64,000 nucleotides of DNA, from the NCBI GenBank assembly GCA_018241445.1, contig JAFEDT010000011.1, forward strand, positions 310,001 to 374,000, in the 5' to 3' direction. The DNA is from Pseudomonadota bacterium (GTDB taxonomy: Bacteria; Pseudomonadota; Gammaproteobacteria; Steroidobacterales; Steroidobacteraceae). The notes below the pieces were generated by a model. That model saw nothing but the letters and a program-made list of their open reading frames with translations. It did no database searches and was not told the origin of the DNA. The translations under genes and the position numbers were made by a program. Positions 53,366 through 61,708 of the stretch are shown piece after piece. The stretch's first letter is position 1. Each line of letters begins with the position of its first letter.

Positions 53366-54552
53366 AACTCGGATTCACACCAGAGCAGGAACGGTTCCGG
53401 GCCGAGGTAGCCGCCTGGCTCGCCGAGCGGCTGAATGGCCCGTTCCGCGATATCAAGGGCGTCGTCAGCCAGGCAGGGGCCGCCGAGCGCAGGCTGGAAT
53501 GGGAGCGCGAACTCGGCCGCGCCCGCCTGGCGGCGATCGGCTACCCGGAGCGCTACGGCGGCCGTGGCGCCTCGCTCGCGGAGCAGGTGATCTTCGCGGA
53601 GGAGTACGCGCGCGCGGGAGCCCCGGGGCGCCTCGGCCACCTGGGCGTCGAACTTGGCGGGCCGACCATCCTGCATTTCGGCAACGACGCGCAGCGCGAG
53701 CGCTTCCTGCCCAGGATCGCGGCCGGGGAGGAGTTGTGGGCCCAGGGCTACAGCGAGCCCAATGCCGGATCGGATCTGTCGGCCGTGCGCACGCGCGCAG
53801 CCCTCGAACAGGGTCCCGATGGCGCGCAGTGGGTGCTGCACGGCCAGAAGATCTGGACTTCGCTGGCGCAGTATGCGGACTGGATTTTCGTCGTCTGCCG
53901 CACCGAGGAAGGCAGCCGCGGCACGCGGGGCATCTCATACCTGCTGGTGCCGATGCGTCAGAAGGGCGTCACCGTCAAGCCCATCCGGCAGATGACCGGA
54001 GAATCCGAGTTCAACGAGGTGTTCTTCGATGGGGCGCGCACGGCGGCGGACAACGTCGTCGGCAAGCCCGGGGAGGGCTGGAAAGTCGCGATGGGGACGC
54101 TCGCCTTCGAGCGCGGTGTCTCGACACTGGCGCAGCAGGCCGCGTTCTGGAACGAGATGCAGGCGCTGGTGAAGGCGGCGAACGACAACGGGACGGCGCA
54201 TGATCCGCTCATCCGCCAGCGTATTGCCGAGGCCTGGATGGGCCTGAAGATCATGCGCTACAGCGCGCTGCGCATGCTGACCGAGGCCGATCGGGGCAAG
54301 CTGGCGCCCGAGGCCTTTACCTACAAGATCTTCTGGGCCACCTGGCACCGCAAGCTGGGCGAACTGATGATGGACGTGCTGGGGCCGAGGGGCGAGATCG
54401 CGGAGTCAGCCCCGTATCACTTCGGCCACTTGCCCAGCGTGTTCATGTGGTCGCGCGCCGACACCATCTATGCCGGCGCCAACCAGATCCAGCGCAACAT
54501 CATCGCCGAGCGTGCGCTCGGCCTGCCCAGGGAACCGCGGGGGGACCGCTGA
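53362..54552 (+). CDS. Acyl-CoA dehydrogenase subunit, probable catalytic partner
   Basis: A 396-residue acyl-CoA dehydrogenase. It starts KLGFTPEQERFRAEVAAWL, has GYSEPNAGSDLSAV for the substrate end and KIWTSLAQYADWIF for FAD binding, and ends IYAGANQIQRNIIAERALG. The usual YEGT glutamate is Ala (YAGA), but a Glu lies in LAFERGVS, where isovaleryl-CoA dehydrogenase and ChsE2-type subunits have the catalytic base. It would form the double bond next to the CoA carbonyl, with electrons leaving through electron transfer flavoprotein. The ATG at 53362 overlaps the partner's TGA, and its own stop runs into the SDR start (TGATG). Confidence 0.91.
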   Translation: MKLGFTPEQERFRAEVAAWLAERLNGPFRDIKGVVSQAGAAERRLEWERELGRARLAAIGYPERYGGRGASLAEQVIFAEEYARAGAPGRLGHLGVELGGPTILHFGNDAQRERFLPRIAAGEELWAQGYSEPNAGSDLSAVRTRAALEQGPDGAQWVLHGQKIWTSLAQYADWIFVVCRTEEGSRGTRGISYLLVPMRQKGVTVKPIRQMTGESEFNEVFFDGARTAADNVVGKPGEGWKVAMGTLAFERGVSTLAQQAAFWNEMQALVKAANDNGTAHDPLIRQRIAEAWMGLKIMRYSALRMLTEADRGKLAPEAFTYKIFWATWHRKLGELMMDVLGPRGEIAESAPYHFGHLPSVFMWSRADTIYAGANQIQRNIIAERALGLPREPRGDR

Positions 54553-55310
54553 TGGGATCATTCGACGGGCGCGCGGTGCTGGTCACAGGCGGTGCCTCCG
54601 GCATCGGCCTGGCCACGGTGCGCGAGCTGCTGGCGCGCGGTGCGCGCGTGATCGCGGCGGACCTGCGCGAGGCGGCCGATATCACAGCCGTGGCCGGCGG
54701 GGGCGAGCGGCTGCTGGCGCTCAAGCTCGACGTAGCACAGGAGGCGGCCGTCAAGGCTGCCATCGAGCGCGCCGTCGGCTGGGCAGGTGGACTCTATGGA
54801 GTCGTCAACTGCGCCGGCATCAACGGCCAGGGGCAGTTGCACCAGGTCGAGCTCGACTTCTGGAAGCGCGTGTTCGACGTACACGTGAACGGCACGTTTC
54901 TCGTCACGCGCCACGCACTGCCGCACCTGCTGGCGGCCAAAAGGGGTGCGATCGTCAACGTGGCGAGTGTCTACGGCATGACGGGCGGCGGCGGCAACAT
55001 CTCCTACAACACCGCCAAGGGTGCGATCCTGCAGTTCACCCGCTGCGCCGCGGCTGACTACAGTGCGGCCGGGATTCGCGTGAACTCGGTGAGCCCGGGC
55101 TATATCGAGACACCGCTGACGCACATGCTCGACGAGCGGCCGGCGGCGCGCGAGGCCTTCATCCGCATGCACCCGATCGGCCGCGCCGGACGGCCGGAGG
55201 AAGTCGCGCGCGCAATCGTGTTCCTGCTCTCGGACGATGCCTCCTACATCACGGCGGCGAACCTGCCGGTGGACGGCGGGTTCGTGAATACGGCGAATCT
55301 GAGATTCTGA
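54552..55310 (+). CDS. SDR-family dehydrogenase
   Basis: A 252-residue classical short-chain dehydrogenase. The NAD motif is AVLVTGGASGIGLA, the next is NCAGIN (Cys for the usual Asn), then Ser in NVASVYG and the catalytic YNTAK. Asp in AADLREA favours NAD. It ends with the usual VDGGF motif. It starts at the last base of the previous stop (TGATG) and is the last catabolic gene of the operon. It probably oxidises a 3-hydroxyacyl-CoA or a ring hydroxyl. No separate hydratase or thiolase gene is seen in this operon. Confidence 0.91.
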   Translation: MGSFDGRAVLVTGGASGIGLATVRELLARGARVIAADLREAADITAVAGGGERLLALKLDVAQEAAVKAAIERAVGWAGGLYGVVNCAGINGQGQLHQVELDFWKRVFDVHVNGTFLVTRHALPHLLAAKRGAIVNVASVYGMTGGGGNISYNTAKGAILQFTRCAAADYSAAGIRVNSVSPGYIETPLTHMLDERPAAREAFIRMHPIGRAGRPEEVARAIVFLLSDDASYITAANLPVDGGFVNTANLRF

Positions 55311-55352
55311 AAGCGCGCCCGGTCCGTTGGGCGGCGCCTGGGGGGAATCCTG

Positions 55353-55640
55353 GTGAACCTGAACCTGCTCGGACTGGCAGGCCTGTGCGGCCTGTTCGGA
55401 CTCATCGGCCTCAGGACCCCGGTGCCCAAGGGAACCGCAGGGCAGGGCGTGCGCCACCTGGCGCTCGCCGGTCTCATCGGCCTCGCCGGCTTCTGGCAAC
55501 CGCCGCTCGGGGCATTCGGCGCATTCGGGGCGTTGTCGCTCTGGGCCCATCCGCGTCGCCCACTCGCGCTGCTGGCCTGGAGCGGCTGGCTCGGCCTGCT
55601 GGGCCTGGTTGCGTGCGCAGCGCTGTGGCGCGCGGCATAA
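55353..55640 (+). CDS. Small hydrophobic membrane protein
   Basis: A 95-residue protein with Gly/Leu-rich membrane helices (LLGLAGLCGLFGLIGL, LALAGLIGLAGFW, LGAFGAFGALSLW, GWLGLLGLVACAALW), so three or four spans. It starts with GTG at 55353 after GGGGGA. I do not recognise a family, and the simple repeats make it hard to assign. It lies between the last gene of the ligase operon and the second operator. It may be a real small member of the operon, for example for uptake across the inner membrane, or a chance frame in GC-rich DNA. Confidence 0.5.
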   Translation: MNLNLLGLAGLCGLFGLIGLRTPVPKGTAGQGVRHLALAGLIGLAGFWQPPLGAFGAFGALSLWAHPRRPLALLAWSGWLGLLGLVACAALWRAA

Positions 55641-55684
55641 GTCAGGGCAGGGCGCACGCCGCAAAAAGAATTGCGCACGGCATC

Positions 55685-55711
55685 TTGATTTACTAGACTC
55701 GAGTCTATTAT
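55685..55711 (+). promoter_or_regulatory. Promoter with TetR-type operator, copy 2
   Basis: TTGATT (55685-55690) as -35 and TATTAT (55706-55711) or a site one or two bases on as -10 enclose the perfect palindrome TAGACTCGAGTCTA at 55694-55707. Spacing is 15-17 depending on the -10 chosen. A repressor bound there would block RNA polymerase. It reads into the TonB receptor gene 60 bases further on. Confidence 0.8.
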
Positions 55712-55770
55712 TTTCAGAAGTGGCACTACCGCGGCCCGGCAACCGGGAGCTCGAGCCATAAGGGGGACGT

Positions 55771-58317
55771 ATGCGCAACTGGAGTATCCGGGTGTCTGTA
55801 GTGACGGCGGGCCTGCTGGCGCTCGCGGCCGCGTTGCCGGGCGCCGCGCTGGCCAGTACAGCGGCCGCGGCAGCCGAATCGGCCAGCGCCGCGCCTGCCA
55901 CGGCCGAGACGGGACTTGCGCTCGAAGAGGTGGTGGTCACCGCCCAGAAGCGCGAGGAACGGTTGCAGGACGTACCGATCTCCATCACCGCGATTACCAG
56001 CGTCGAGCTGGAAAAGCGGCACATCCAGAATCTCGATGACATCAATGCCCTGGCTCCGAATGTCATGTCGAGGGCCAATCCGGGCAGCAACCTCATCTCC
56101 ACTATCGGCATCCGCGGCTCGGTCCAGGGCCAGCCGGCGATCTGGTCGGATCCGCCGGTCGGCGTCTATCTCGACGGCGTCTATCTCGGCAAGCAACAGG
56201 GGCAGGTGACGGATCTCGTCGACCTGGAGCGGGTCGAGGTGCTGCGCGGTCCGCAGGGCACCCTCTTCGGACGCAATACCGAGGGTGGCGCGATCAGCTT
56301 CATTTCGCGCAAGCCCTCGGGCGAGTTCGGCGGCGTGGTGAGTGTCGAGGCCGGCCAGTACGACCACCTGATGGGCAAGCTCAGCCTCGACCTGCCGAAG
56401 TTCTGGGTGGTCTCCAGCACCCTCACGGTGCGCAAGGAGCACCAGAGTGGTTGGGCCCGCAACCTTGCAGGGCCGGCGCTCGGCGCGGTCGATCACGACG
56501 GCGCCCGTGTTGCGCTCAAGTTCGACTTCAGTGATCAGTTCAAGGCGAACTACGCTTTCGACTACTCGAATGCCGACGACACGCCCAACCCCACCAGCCT
56601 GCTGGCCCTGAACGGCTGGAACGGGACGCCGCCGCAGTATTTCTCCTATGCCTATTACGCTCCGACCTACGCGGGCTTGCTGGCGTTCGGGTTGCCCCCG
56701 GCCCAGGCCGCGTATGTCGCCTACAACGGCGCTGGCGCGCTGCCCGGTTACGGCAAGATTGGCGCCATGGCTGGCGCCGGCATCGCCGCGGCGCTCACGC
56801 CGTTCTGCTGCGCGACCACCCGGCCGGGCACTGTGGCGGAGGGCTCGCCGGACGGGCCGATCTTCCAGAAGGCCAGGAACACTTCCAACATGCTCACGCT
56901 CGACTACAGCGTGAACGACAACAACCGCTTCAAATACATCTTCGGGCGCCGCCAGCTGCATTTCAGCGACGAGCAGAGCCTGTCCGGCGGTACGCCGCAG
57001 CTCAATGCCTTCTACCGGCGCGATACCCACTACACGCAGAGCTCGCACGAGCTGCAGTACGTCGGCAATGCCGCCGGGGGCCTCGGCCTGCTCAAGTGGG
57101 TCGGTGGCCTGTATTACTTTCACGACGAGGGCAACACCGACGGCCCGCAGGACTTCAGCCTGCTGGGTGCCCGCCCCACCGACGACGCCTACGCGAGTGA
57201 AACCAAATCGAAGGCGGCGTTCGCGCAGCTCGACTACACGTTCCTCAAGGCCTGGACACTCACCGGCGGTGTTCGTTACACGGACGAGGAAAAGAGCGGC
57301 TGGACGCATCGCTTCCTCACTACTGGCTTCGCCGGGCCGCTGCTGTGCGACGTGCCCGCGGCCGCGTGCCCCGGGGTCATCCCGTTCACGGCCTACGACG
57401 CCTCCTTCAAGAGCACGACGCCGATGGGTGCCCTCGCGTACCGGATCAACGACAACGTCAACACCTACGTGCGCGTCGCCAAGGGCTTCAAGAGCGGCGG
57501 CTTCAGCTCCGAACTCACCGATCCCGTCGCAGTAAAGAGGCCGTATCTGCCGGAGACCTCGCTGCTCACGGAAGTGGGCGTGAAGTCGGAGTTCTGGGAC
57601 AGGCGGGCGCAGGTGAATGCCGCCTACTTCCACACCAAGATTACCAACCAGCAGACCACCACGCTGCTGCCGGGTACGACTCAGTCGTATATCAGCAACG
57701 CCAGCGATTCGACCTACCAGGGCTTCGAGATCGAGGCGGCGCTGCGCCTCACGGAAGGCTGGAAGCTGCAGCTCAACTACGGTTACCTGGATGCCAGGTT
57801 CAACCATTACCCGGTCAACCCGATCGTCCAGGTTGCCTGCCCGGTGTCGGTACCGGCTTGCGCCTTCGGCGGGTTGTACACCAACGACTCCAGCCGGACG
57901 GTTGACGCGGCGTCCAATATCGAGCCGGGATATGCGCCCCGGAATACCGTCAGCGCCAATCTCGATGGTCGCCTGCTGAAGACGGGTAACGGCGAGTTGC
58001 GACTGATCCTCGATTGGGCCTACACGGACAAGACGCTGCTGTACGCGGCCAACAAGAACCTGAATGCTGCCAATGCCGGCGGCCAGTACCTGGTGTCGCT
58101 CGACCAGATGCCCGCGATCACCAACCTCAACGTACGGCTGCTGTTCGGCGGCGTGCAGGTTCCGGGCGGCAGCGCGGACTTCTCCCTGCTGGTGCGCAAC
58201 GCGACCGACTTCAACAAGCCCGTGCAGGGCATCGACTTCGGGTTCTACCGTACTGCCAACTGGGAGGATCCGCGCACCTGGATGCTGACCGCAACCTACC
58301 GCTTCGGCGCGAGGTAG
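55771..58317 (+). CDS. TonB-dependent outer membrane receptor
   Basis: An 848-residue receptor. A signal peptide (VVTAGLLALAAALPGAALA) comes first. A TonB-box-like EEVVVTAQKREERLQ precedes the plug domain with VPISITAI, then GVYLDGVYLG, then VEVLRGPQGTLFGRN and GGAISFISRKPSGE. The rest is the 22-strand beta barrel, ending TATYRFGAR. This is the sterol/xenobiotic type of receptor rather than a classical siderophore one, judging from the QKREERLQDVP plug start, which is usual in sphingomonads and gammaproteobacteria that use hydrophobic carbon sources. The operator copy lies in its promoter, so it is induced with the ligase operon. It probably imports the substrate that operon uses. Confidence 0.93.
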   Translation: MRNWSIRVSVVTAGLLALAAALPGAALASTAAAAAESASAAPATAETGLALEEVVVTAQKREERLQDVPISITAITSVELEKRHIQNLDDINALAPNVMSRANPGSNLISTIGIRGSVQGQPAIWSDPPVGVYLDGVYLGKQQGQVTDLVDLERVEVLRGPQGTLFGRNTEGGAISFISRKPSGEFGGVVSVEAGQYDHLMGKLSLDLPKFWVVSSTLTVRKEHQSGWARNLAGPALGAVDHDGARVALKFDFSDQFKANYAFDYSNADDTPNPTSLLALNGWNGTPPQYFSYAYYAPTYAGLLAFGLPPAQAAYVAYNGAGALPGYGKIGAMAGAGIAAALTPFCCATTRPGTVAEGSPDGPIFQKARNTSNMLTLDYSVNDNNRFKYIFGRRQLHFSDEQSLSGGTPQLNAFYRRDTHYTQSSHELQYVGNAAGGLGLLKWVGGLYYFHDEGNTDGPQDFSLLGARPTDDAYASETKSKAAFAQLDYTFLKAWTLTGGVRYTDEEKSGWTHRFLTTGFAGPLLCDVPAAACPGVIPFTAYDASFKSTTPMGALAYRINDNVNTYVRVAKGFKSGGFSSELTDPVAVKRPYLPETSLLTEVGVKSEFWDRRAQVNAAYFHTKITNQQTTTLLPGTTQSYISNASDSTYQGFEIEAALRLTEGWKLQLNYGYLDARFNHYPVNPIVQVACPVSVPACAFGGLYTNDSSRTVDAASNIEPGYAPRNTVSANLDGRLLKTGNGELRLILDWAYTDKTLLYAANKNLNAANAGGQYLVSLDQMPAITNLNVRLLFGGVQVPGGSADFSLLVRNATDFNKPVQGIDFGFYRTANWEDPRTWMLTATYRFGAR

Positions 58318-58378
58318 GGGCCCGCGAGGCAGCAGCACGACCGAGGGCTCCACAAGGCAGGCAGGTCAGGATCGACAC

Positions 58379-59029
58379 GTGAATCTCAAGGTAGTGGACG
58401 CGGGCGATCTGCCGCTGCGCGAACGCAACAAGCTGCGCACGCGTGTGCGCATCATCGCGGCGGCGGAGCGGCTGCTGGCCGAACGCGGCATCGCCGGCAC
58501 GAGCATCGAGGAACTGGCGCGCGTCGCCGATATCTCGCGAGCGACCTTCTTCAATTATTTTCCATCGAAGGGCGCGGTCGTGCAGGCACTGGTGCAGCGC
58601 CTCGAGGAGGACTTCCGTGGCTCGGCTGCGCGCCGCGGCGCGGGGCGCATGACCACGGCCGAGCGTCTCATGGCGCTGTTCATGGATACCAGCCGCCGCC
58701 TCAAGAGCGCCCCGGCGCTCTACAAGGCCATACTCGGCGAAGCGGAGCAGGGCTACTCGCACGCCGAAGAGAGCCAGGTGCGCTTCGAACGCATGCACCG
58801 CGCCGTGCGCGCAATCCTTGCCGACGGCGTGGCGCGCGGCGAGGTGCGCCGCGACATCGCGCTCCCGGTCCTGGCGGAAATGGTCGCGGGCATCTACATC
58901 TCAATACTGCACAACTGGCGCGCCGCGGCGAACTACCCCCTCGACAGCCGGCTGCGCAGCGCGGCTTCTTTCCTGGTGGAGGCCCTGGCGCCTGTCAGTG
59001 CGCGCCGCGTTTCGGGATCCGCCCCGTGA
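58379..59029 (+). CDS. TetR-family regulator of the catabolic regulon
   Basis: A 216-residue TetR-type repressor. The N-terminal helix-turn-helix is GIAGTSIEELARVADISRATFFNYF with the usual Phe-Phe-Asn-Tyr-Phe end; the rest is the helical ligand domain, ending NWRAAANYPLDSRL. The start is a GTG at 58379. It lies 61 bases after the TonB receptor stop with no own palindrome in the gap, so it is probably co-transcribed and its level follows that of the receptor. I infer that it binds the two TAGACTCGAGTCTA copies and releases on binding the substrate or its CoA ester. Not proven, but it is the only such regulator in the region. Confidence 0.9.
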   Translation: MNLKVVDAGDLPLRERNKLRTRVRIIAAAERLLAERGIAGTSIEELARVADISRATFFNYFPSKGAVVQALVQRLEEDFRGSAARRGAGRMTTAERLMALFMDTSRRLKSAPALYKAILGEAEQGYSHAEESQVRFERMHRAVRAILADGVARGEVRRDIALPVLAEMVAGIYISILHNWRAAANYPLDSRLRSAASFLVEALAPVSARRVSGSAP

Positions 59030-59036
59030 TGTGCAC

Positions 59037-59900
59037 ATGACGCGCGAGCCGCCAAAAGTGGCGCTGGTGACCGGGGCGAGCCGCGGCGCGGGCCGGGGCA
59101 TCGCGCTCGGACTGGGCGATCACGGCATGACGGTCTACGTAACCGGCCGCTCCACGCGCGCGAGCGACTCGCCGCTCGGCGGCACGGTGCAGGAGACCGC
59201 GGACCTGGTGACGCGCGGCGGCGGACGTGGCATCCCGGTGATCTGCGACCACGCGGACCCGCGCGCGATCGAGCGGCTGCTGCAGCAGATCGAGCGCGAG
59301 CAGGGACGGCTCGACATCCTGCACAACAACGTGACGTTCATCCACGATGAACTCACCGCGCCGTCGCCCTTCTGGCAACGCTCGGTGGACCTGGTGAAGA
59401 TTCTCGATGTCGGGTTGAAGAGCGCCTACTACGCCTGCTATTACGCCGCGCCCATGCTACTGCGGCAGAAGAGGGGCCTGATCGCATTCTCCTCGTCCTT
59501 CGGCGCGGCGTGCTATATGCATGGCCCGGCCTACGGCGCCCAGAAGGCGGGCGTCGACAAATTCGCCGCCGACATGGGCGTCGACTTCGAGAACGACGGA
59601 GTGTGCTGCGTATCGCTGTGGATGGGGCCTCTGCAGACCGAGCGCTTCGCGCGGGCACTCGCAGAACGGCCAGAGCAATACCAGCAGTTCGCGGATGTGG
59701 TCGAGACGCCGCAGTTCACCGCCGACGTGCTGTGGGCGATCGCCAACGATCCGGACAACATGAAACTGTCCGGGCAGACCCTGGTGGTGGCGGAGATCGC
59801 ACAGCGCTACGGCATCCGCGATCGTAACGGACGGCAGCCGCCGAGCTACCGCGCCAGCCTCGGGGAGCCGCGGCTGCCCCATCCGGCGCGGGTCTACTGA
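59037..59900 (+). CDS. SDR-family oxidoreductase, DHRS1-like
   Basis: A 287-residue short-chain dehydrogenase of the DHRS1-like subgroup, which is longer than classical SDRs. The glycine motif is ALVTGASRGAGRGIA, the second motif is changed (HNNVTF for NNAG), and the catalytic YGAQK follows FSSSFG. It has a C-terminal extension GIRDRNGRQPPSYRASL. DHRS1 reduces steroid and xenobiotic ketones in mammals; this is family knowledge, not proof of function here. The ATG at 59037 is seven bases after the TetR stop, so it belongs to the receptor-TetR transcript. It is the last gene of the regulon before the convergent nsrR. Confidence 0.86.
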   Translation: MTREPPKVALVTGASRGAGRGIALGLGDHGMTVYVTGRSTRASDSPLGGTVQETADLVTRGGGRGIPVICDHADPRAIERLLQQIEREQGRLDILHNNVTFIHDELTAPSPFWQRSVDLVKILDVGLKSAYYACYYAAPMLLRQKRGLIAFSSSFGAACYMHGPAYGAQKAGVDKFAADMGVDFENDGVCCVSLWMGPLQTERFARALAERPEQYQQFADVVETPQFTADVLWAIANDPDNMKLSGQTLVVAEIAQRYGIRDRNGRQPPSYRASLGEPRLPHPARVY

Positions 59901-59942
59901 AGGCGCCGCCCAGCGTGGCCGGCGCACGTGGTGCCGGGCGGC

Positions 59943-60389
59943 TCAGCCGCAGTTGCGGACCTCGATTTCCACGCCCCTGAACTGCCGCTTCATGGCCTTG
60001 TCGCTCAGCAGATCGGCGAGCGTCACCTCGTTGAGGGTCGCGATGAAGGCGCGGCCCGCGCGGTCAAGCGAGTTCTTGAGCGAGCAGCCCGGGCGCAGTC
60101 GACATTGGAGTGCGCGACAATCCACGATACTCAGGTCTTTCTCCAGCTCCAGTACGAGGTCGCCAACGCGTATCCTGTCCGGATCACACCCCAGCGTGAG
60201 ACCCCCGCCCCGGCCGCGTGTGGAGTCCAGGTAGCCGAGTTTCGCCATGCGATGCGCGACCTTGCGCAGGTGCTCGCGCGAAATGCGGTAGAACGCCGCG
60301 ATCTCGGCGATCGTCGAGACGCGCCCTGGTTTTCGTCCCACGAACAGCAGGACTCGCAGGGAGTAGTCGGTAAAGCGCGTGAGTTGCAT
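59943..60389 (-). CDS. nsrR: NO-sensing repressor NsrR
   Basis: A 148-residue Rrf2-family regulator. It opens MQLTRFTDYSLRVLLFVG, has a winged helix with ISREHLRKVAHRMAKLGYL, and carries three cysteines (C-x4-C-x5-C, DCRALQCRLRPGC) that hold the iron-sulfur cluster attacked by nitric oxide. The start and the wing RGRGGGLTLG match NsrR rather than IscR. It is read in the same direction as the nitric oxide reductase cluster, 84 bases after its last gene, and a fitting NsrR-box lies upstream of that cluster. So it probably forms a feedback loop: NO removes NsrR from the promoter and the reductase then clears it. Confidence 0.9.
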   Translation of the reverse strand: MQLTRFTDYSLRVLLFVGRKPGRVSTIAEIAAFYRISREHLRKVAHRMAKLGYLDSTRGRGGGLTLGCDPDRIRVGDLVLELEKDLSIVDCRALQCRLRPGCSLKNSLDRAGRAFIATLNEVTLADLLSDKAMKRQFRGVEIEVRNCG

Positions 60390-60473
60390 GGCGCAAGACT
60401 AGCAGATTGCGGGCGGGCGACGCCGCTCGCGCGAGGCAGGAAGGGCCGGGAGGTCCGGGCGCGGCATCCGCAA

Positions 60474-61094
60474 TCAGCGCCGCGCGGCTGCACGCGGCGC
60501 CTGCGCATGTGACTCGAAATTTCCCCACAGGAGCGTGGTGCCGACCGCGAGACAGCAGGTAACGCCGATCAGCACCAGATACTGCCCGAGGCGCTGCTGA
60601 TCGCCGAGCAGGTAGTAGTTGCACAGGCGGTCCGGCCAGACGAGGTACAGCCAGCCCATGCGAAAAAGCGTGGCTATGAACTCCAGCAGGAACACTCCGC
60701 GGACGATGAAGCCGGCACGCGGCCAGCTGACCGCGAGCGGTAGTCCGATCAGCAGTGGCACCGTGAAGTAGCGGGCCACATCCACCGCCGGTTGCGCGAT
60801 GGCGGAGTCGGACATTCGCGGCAGCAGCCAGAAGGCGGCCACGACACTGGCGAGTACAAGTCCGGTGATGCCGAGGTAGTCCCACTTGGCGCTCGAGCGC
60901 GACACGCGCTGCGGTAGCGCCGCGCCGAGCAACGCCCCTGACCCGGCGAGCAGCGGCAGCAACAGCAGCATCTGCGTGGTCATGCTAGACTCGAGCGCGT
61001 GCCTCACCGGCGGCGACGCCAGTACGAGGAGCATCAGTGATGCGGTACCCACAGCACCCGGTGATGCCCGGCCAGCTGTCGACCCAAGCATCAT
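60474..61094 (-). CDS. Multi-span membrane protein of the nitric oxide reductase cluster (orf1 type)
   Basis: A 206-residue membrane protein with about five or six hydrophobic segments (MLLLLPLLAGSGALLGAAL, LGITGLVLASVVAAFWLL, YFTVPLLIGLPLAVSW, FLLEFIATLFRMGWLYLVW, LVLIGVTCCLAVGTTLLWG). I do not find a known domain. It starts at 61094, overlapping the SCO gene's stop by four bases, and so belongs to the operon. Ammonia oxidisers carry a cluster norSY-senC-orf1 in which orf1 is a membrane protein of unknown role at this place; order and size fit. Its job may be assembly of the reductase. Confidence 0.78.
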   Translation of the reverse strand: MMLGSTAGRASPGAVGTASLMLLVLASPPVRHALESSMTTQMLLLLPLLAGSGALLGAALPQRVSRSSAKWDYLGITGLVLASVVAAFWLLPRMSDSAIAQPAVDVARYFTVPLLIGLPLAVSWPRAGFIVRGVFLLEFIATLFRMGWLYLVWPDRLCNYYLLGDQQRLGQYLVLIGVTCCLAVGTTLLWGNFESHAQAPRAAARR

Positions 61095-61708
61095 GGGCTC
61101 AGTCTGCGCCGCATTTCCAGGGCGACGCGCGGCGCGTCCCCCGTGTCCAGGATCTCGACCAGCCGTCCGCGGGGGTCCACGAGGTGGATGGCGGTGTTGT
61201 GGGTATAGCCGCCATACTCGTCGGGGATCACGGTGAGTCCGAAGGCCCGCTTAACCTCGGCGAGGCCCGCTGTCGTAATCGGCCGGGCGGCGATCCAGCC
61301 AGATTCCTGGCCGCCGAAGCGCTGCAGGTACCGCGCGAGCCGCTCCGGCGTGTCGTGCGCGGGATCGAAGCTGACGCTCAGCAACCGCACTCTGCCCTGG
61401 GCAATAGGCCTGGCGAGCAGCCGCTCGAGCTGTGCAAAGTCCCCGCCGAGCGCCAGGCACACCGTCGGGCAGCGGGTGTAGATGAAGTCCACCAGCAGCC
61501 ACTTCCCACGGAAGTCGGAGAAAGCGATGCGACCGCCGGACTGCGACTGCAGTGCGACCGCCGGGATGTCCACGGGGCGATCACGCACTGCTATCCGCCG
61601 CGCACTCTCGGTCGTGAACGCCCGGAACCCGTCGGTCGCCGCACCCAGGGCGGCGGTGCCGCCCACCAGCACCGCAAGGCTAGCGAGCAGCGTCCGCAGC
61701 CGGGGCAT
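61091..61708 (-). CDS. senC: SCO1/SenC copper chaperone
   Basis: A 205-residue thioredoxin-fold protein. A signal anchor (LLASLAVLVGGTAALGAA) leads it to the membrane or periplasm. The copper site is Cys-x3-Cys in YTRCPTVC and the His in THNTAIHLVDPRG. SCO proteins load copper into the CuA centre of oxidases. Here it lies right after the gene of the catalytic subunit and close to that of the CuA subunit, so it would mature that. The start at 61708 overlaps the end of the catalytic subunit gene by 29 bases. Confidence 0.92.
   Translation of the reverse strand: MPRLRTLLASLAVLVGGTAALGAATDGFRAFTTESARRIAVRDRPVDIPAVALQSQSGGRIAFSDFRGKWLLVDFIYTRCPTVCLALGGDFAQLERLLARPIAQGRVRLLSVSFDPAHDTPERLARYLQRFGGQESGWIAARPITTAGLAEVKRAFGLTVIPDEYGGYTHNTAIHLVDPRGRLVEILDTGDAPRVALEMRRRLSP

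Noticed and set aside
55726..58353. A very long open frame antisense to the TonB receptor gene
   Set aside because: It has no domain, starts or ends at no sensible site, and is the product of GC-rich codon use in the receptor gene.
60986..60999. A third copy of the TetR operator
   Set aside because: TAGACTCGAG is followed by CGCG rather than TCTA, so only ten bases match, and it lies inside the membrane protein gene of the NO reductase cluster.
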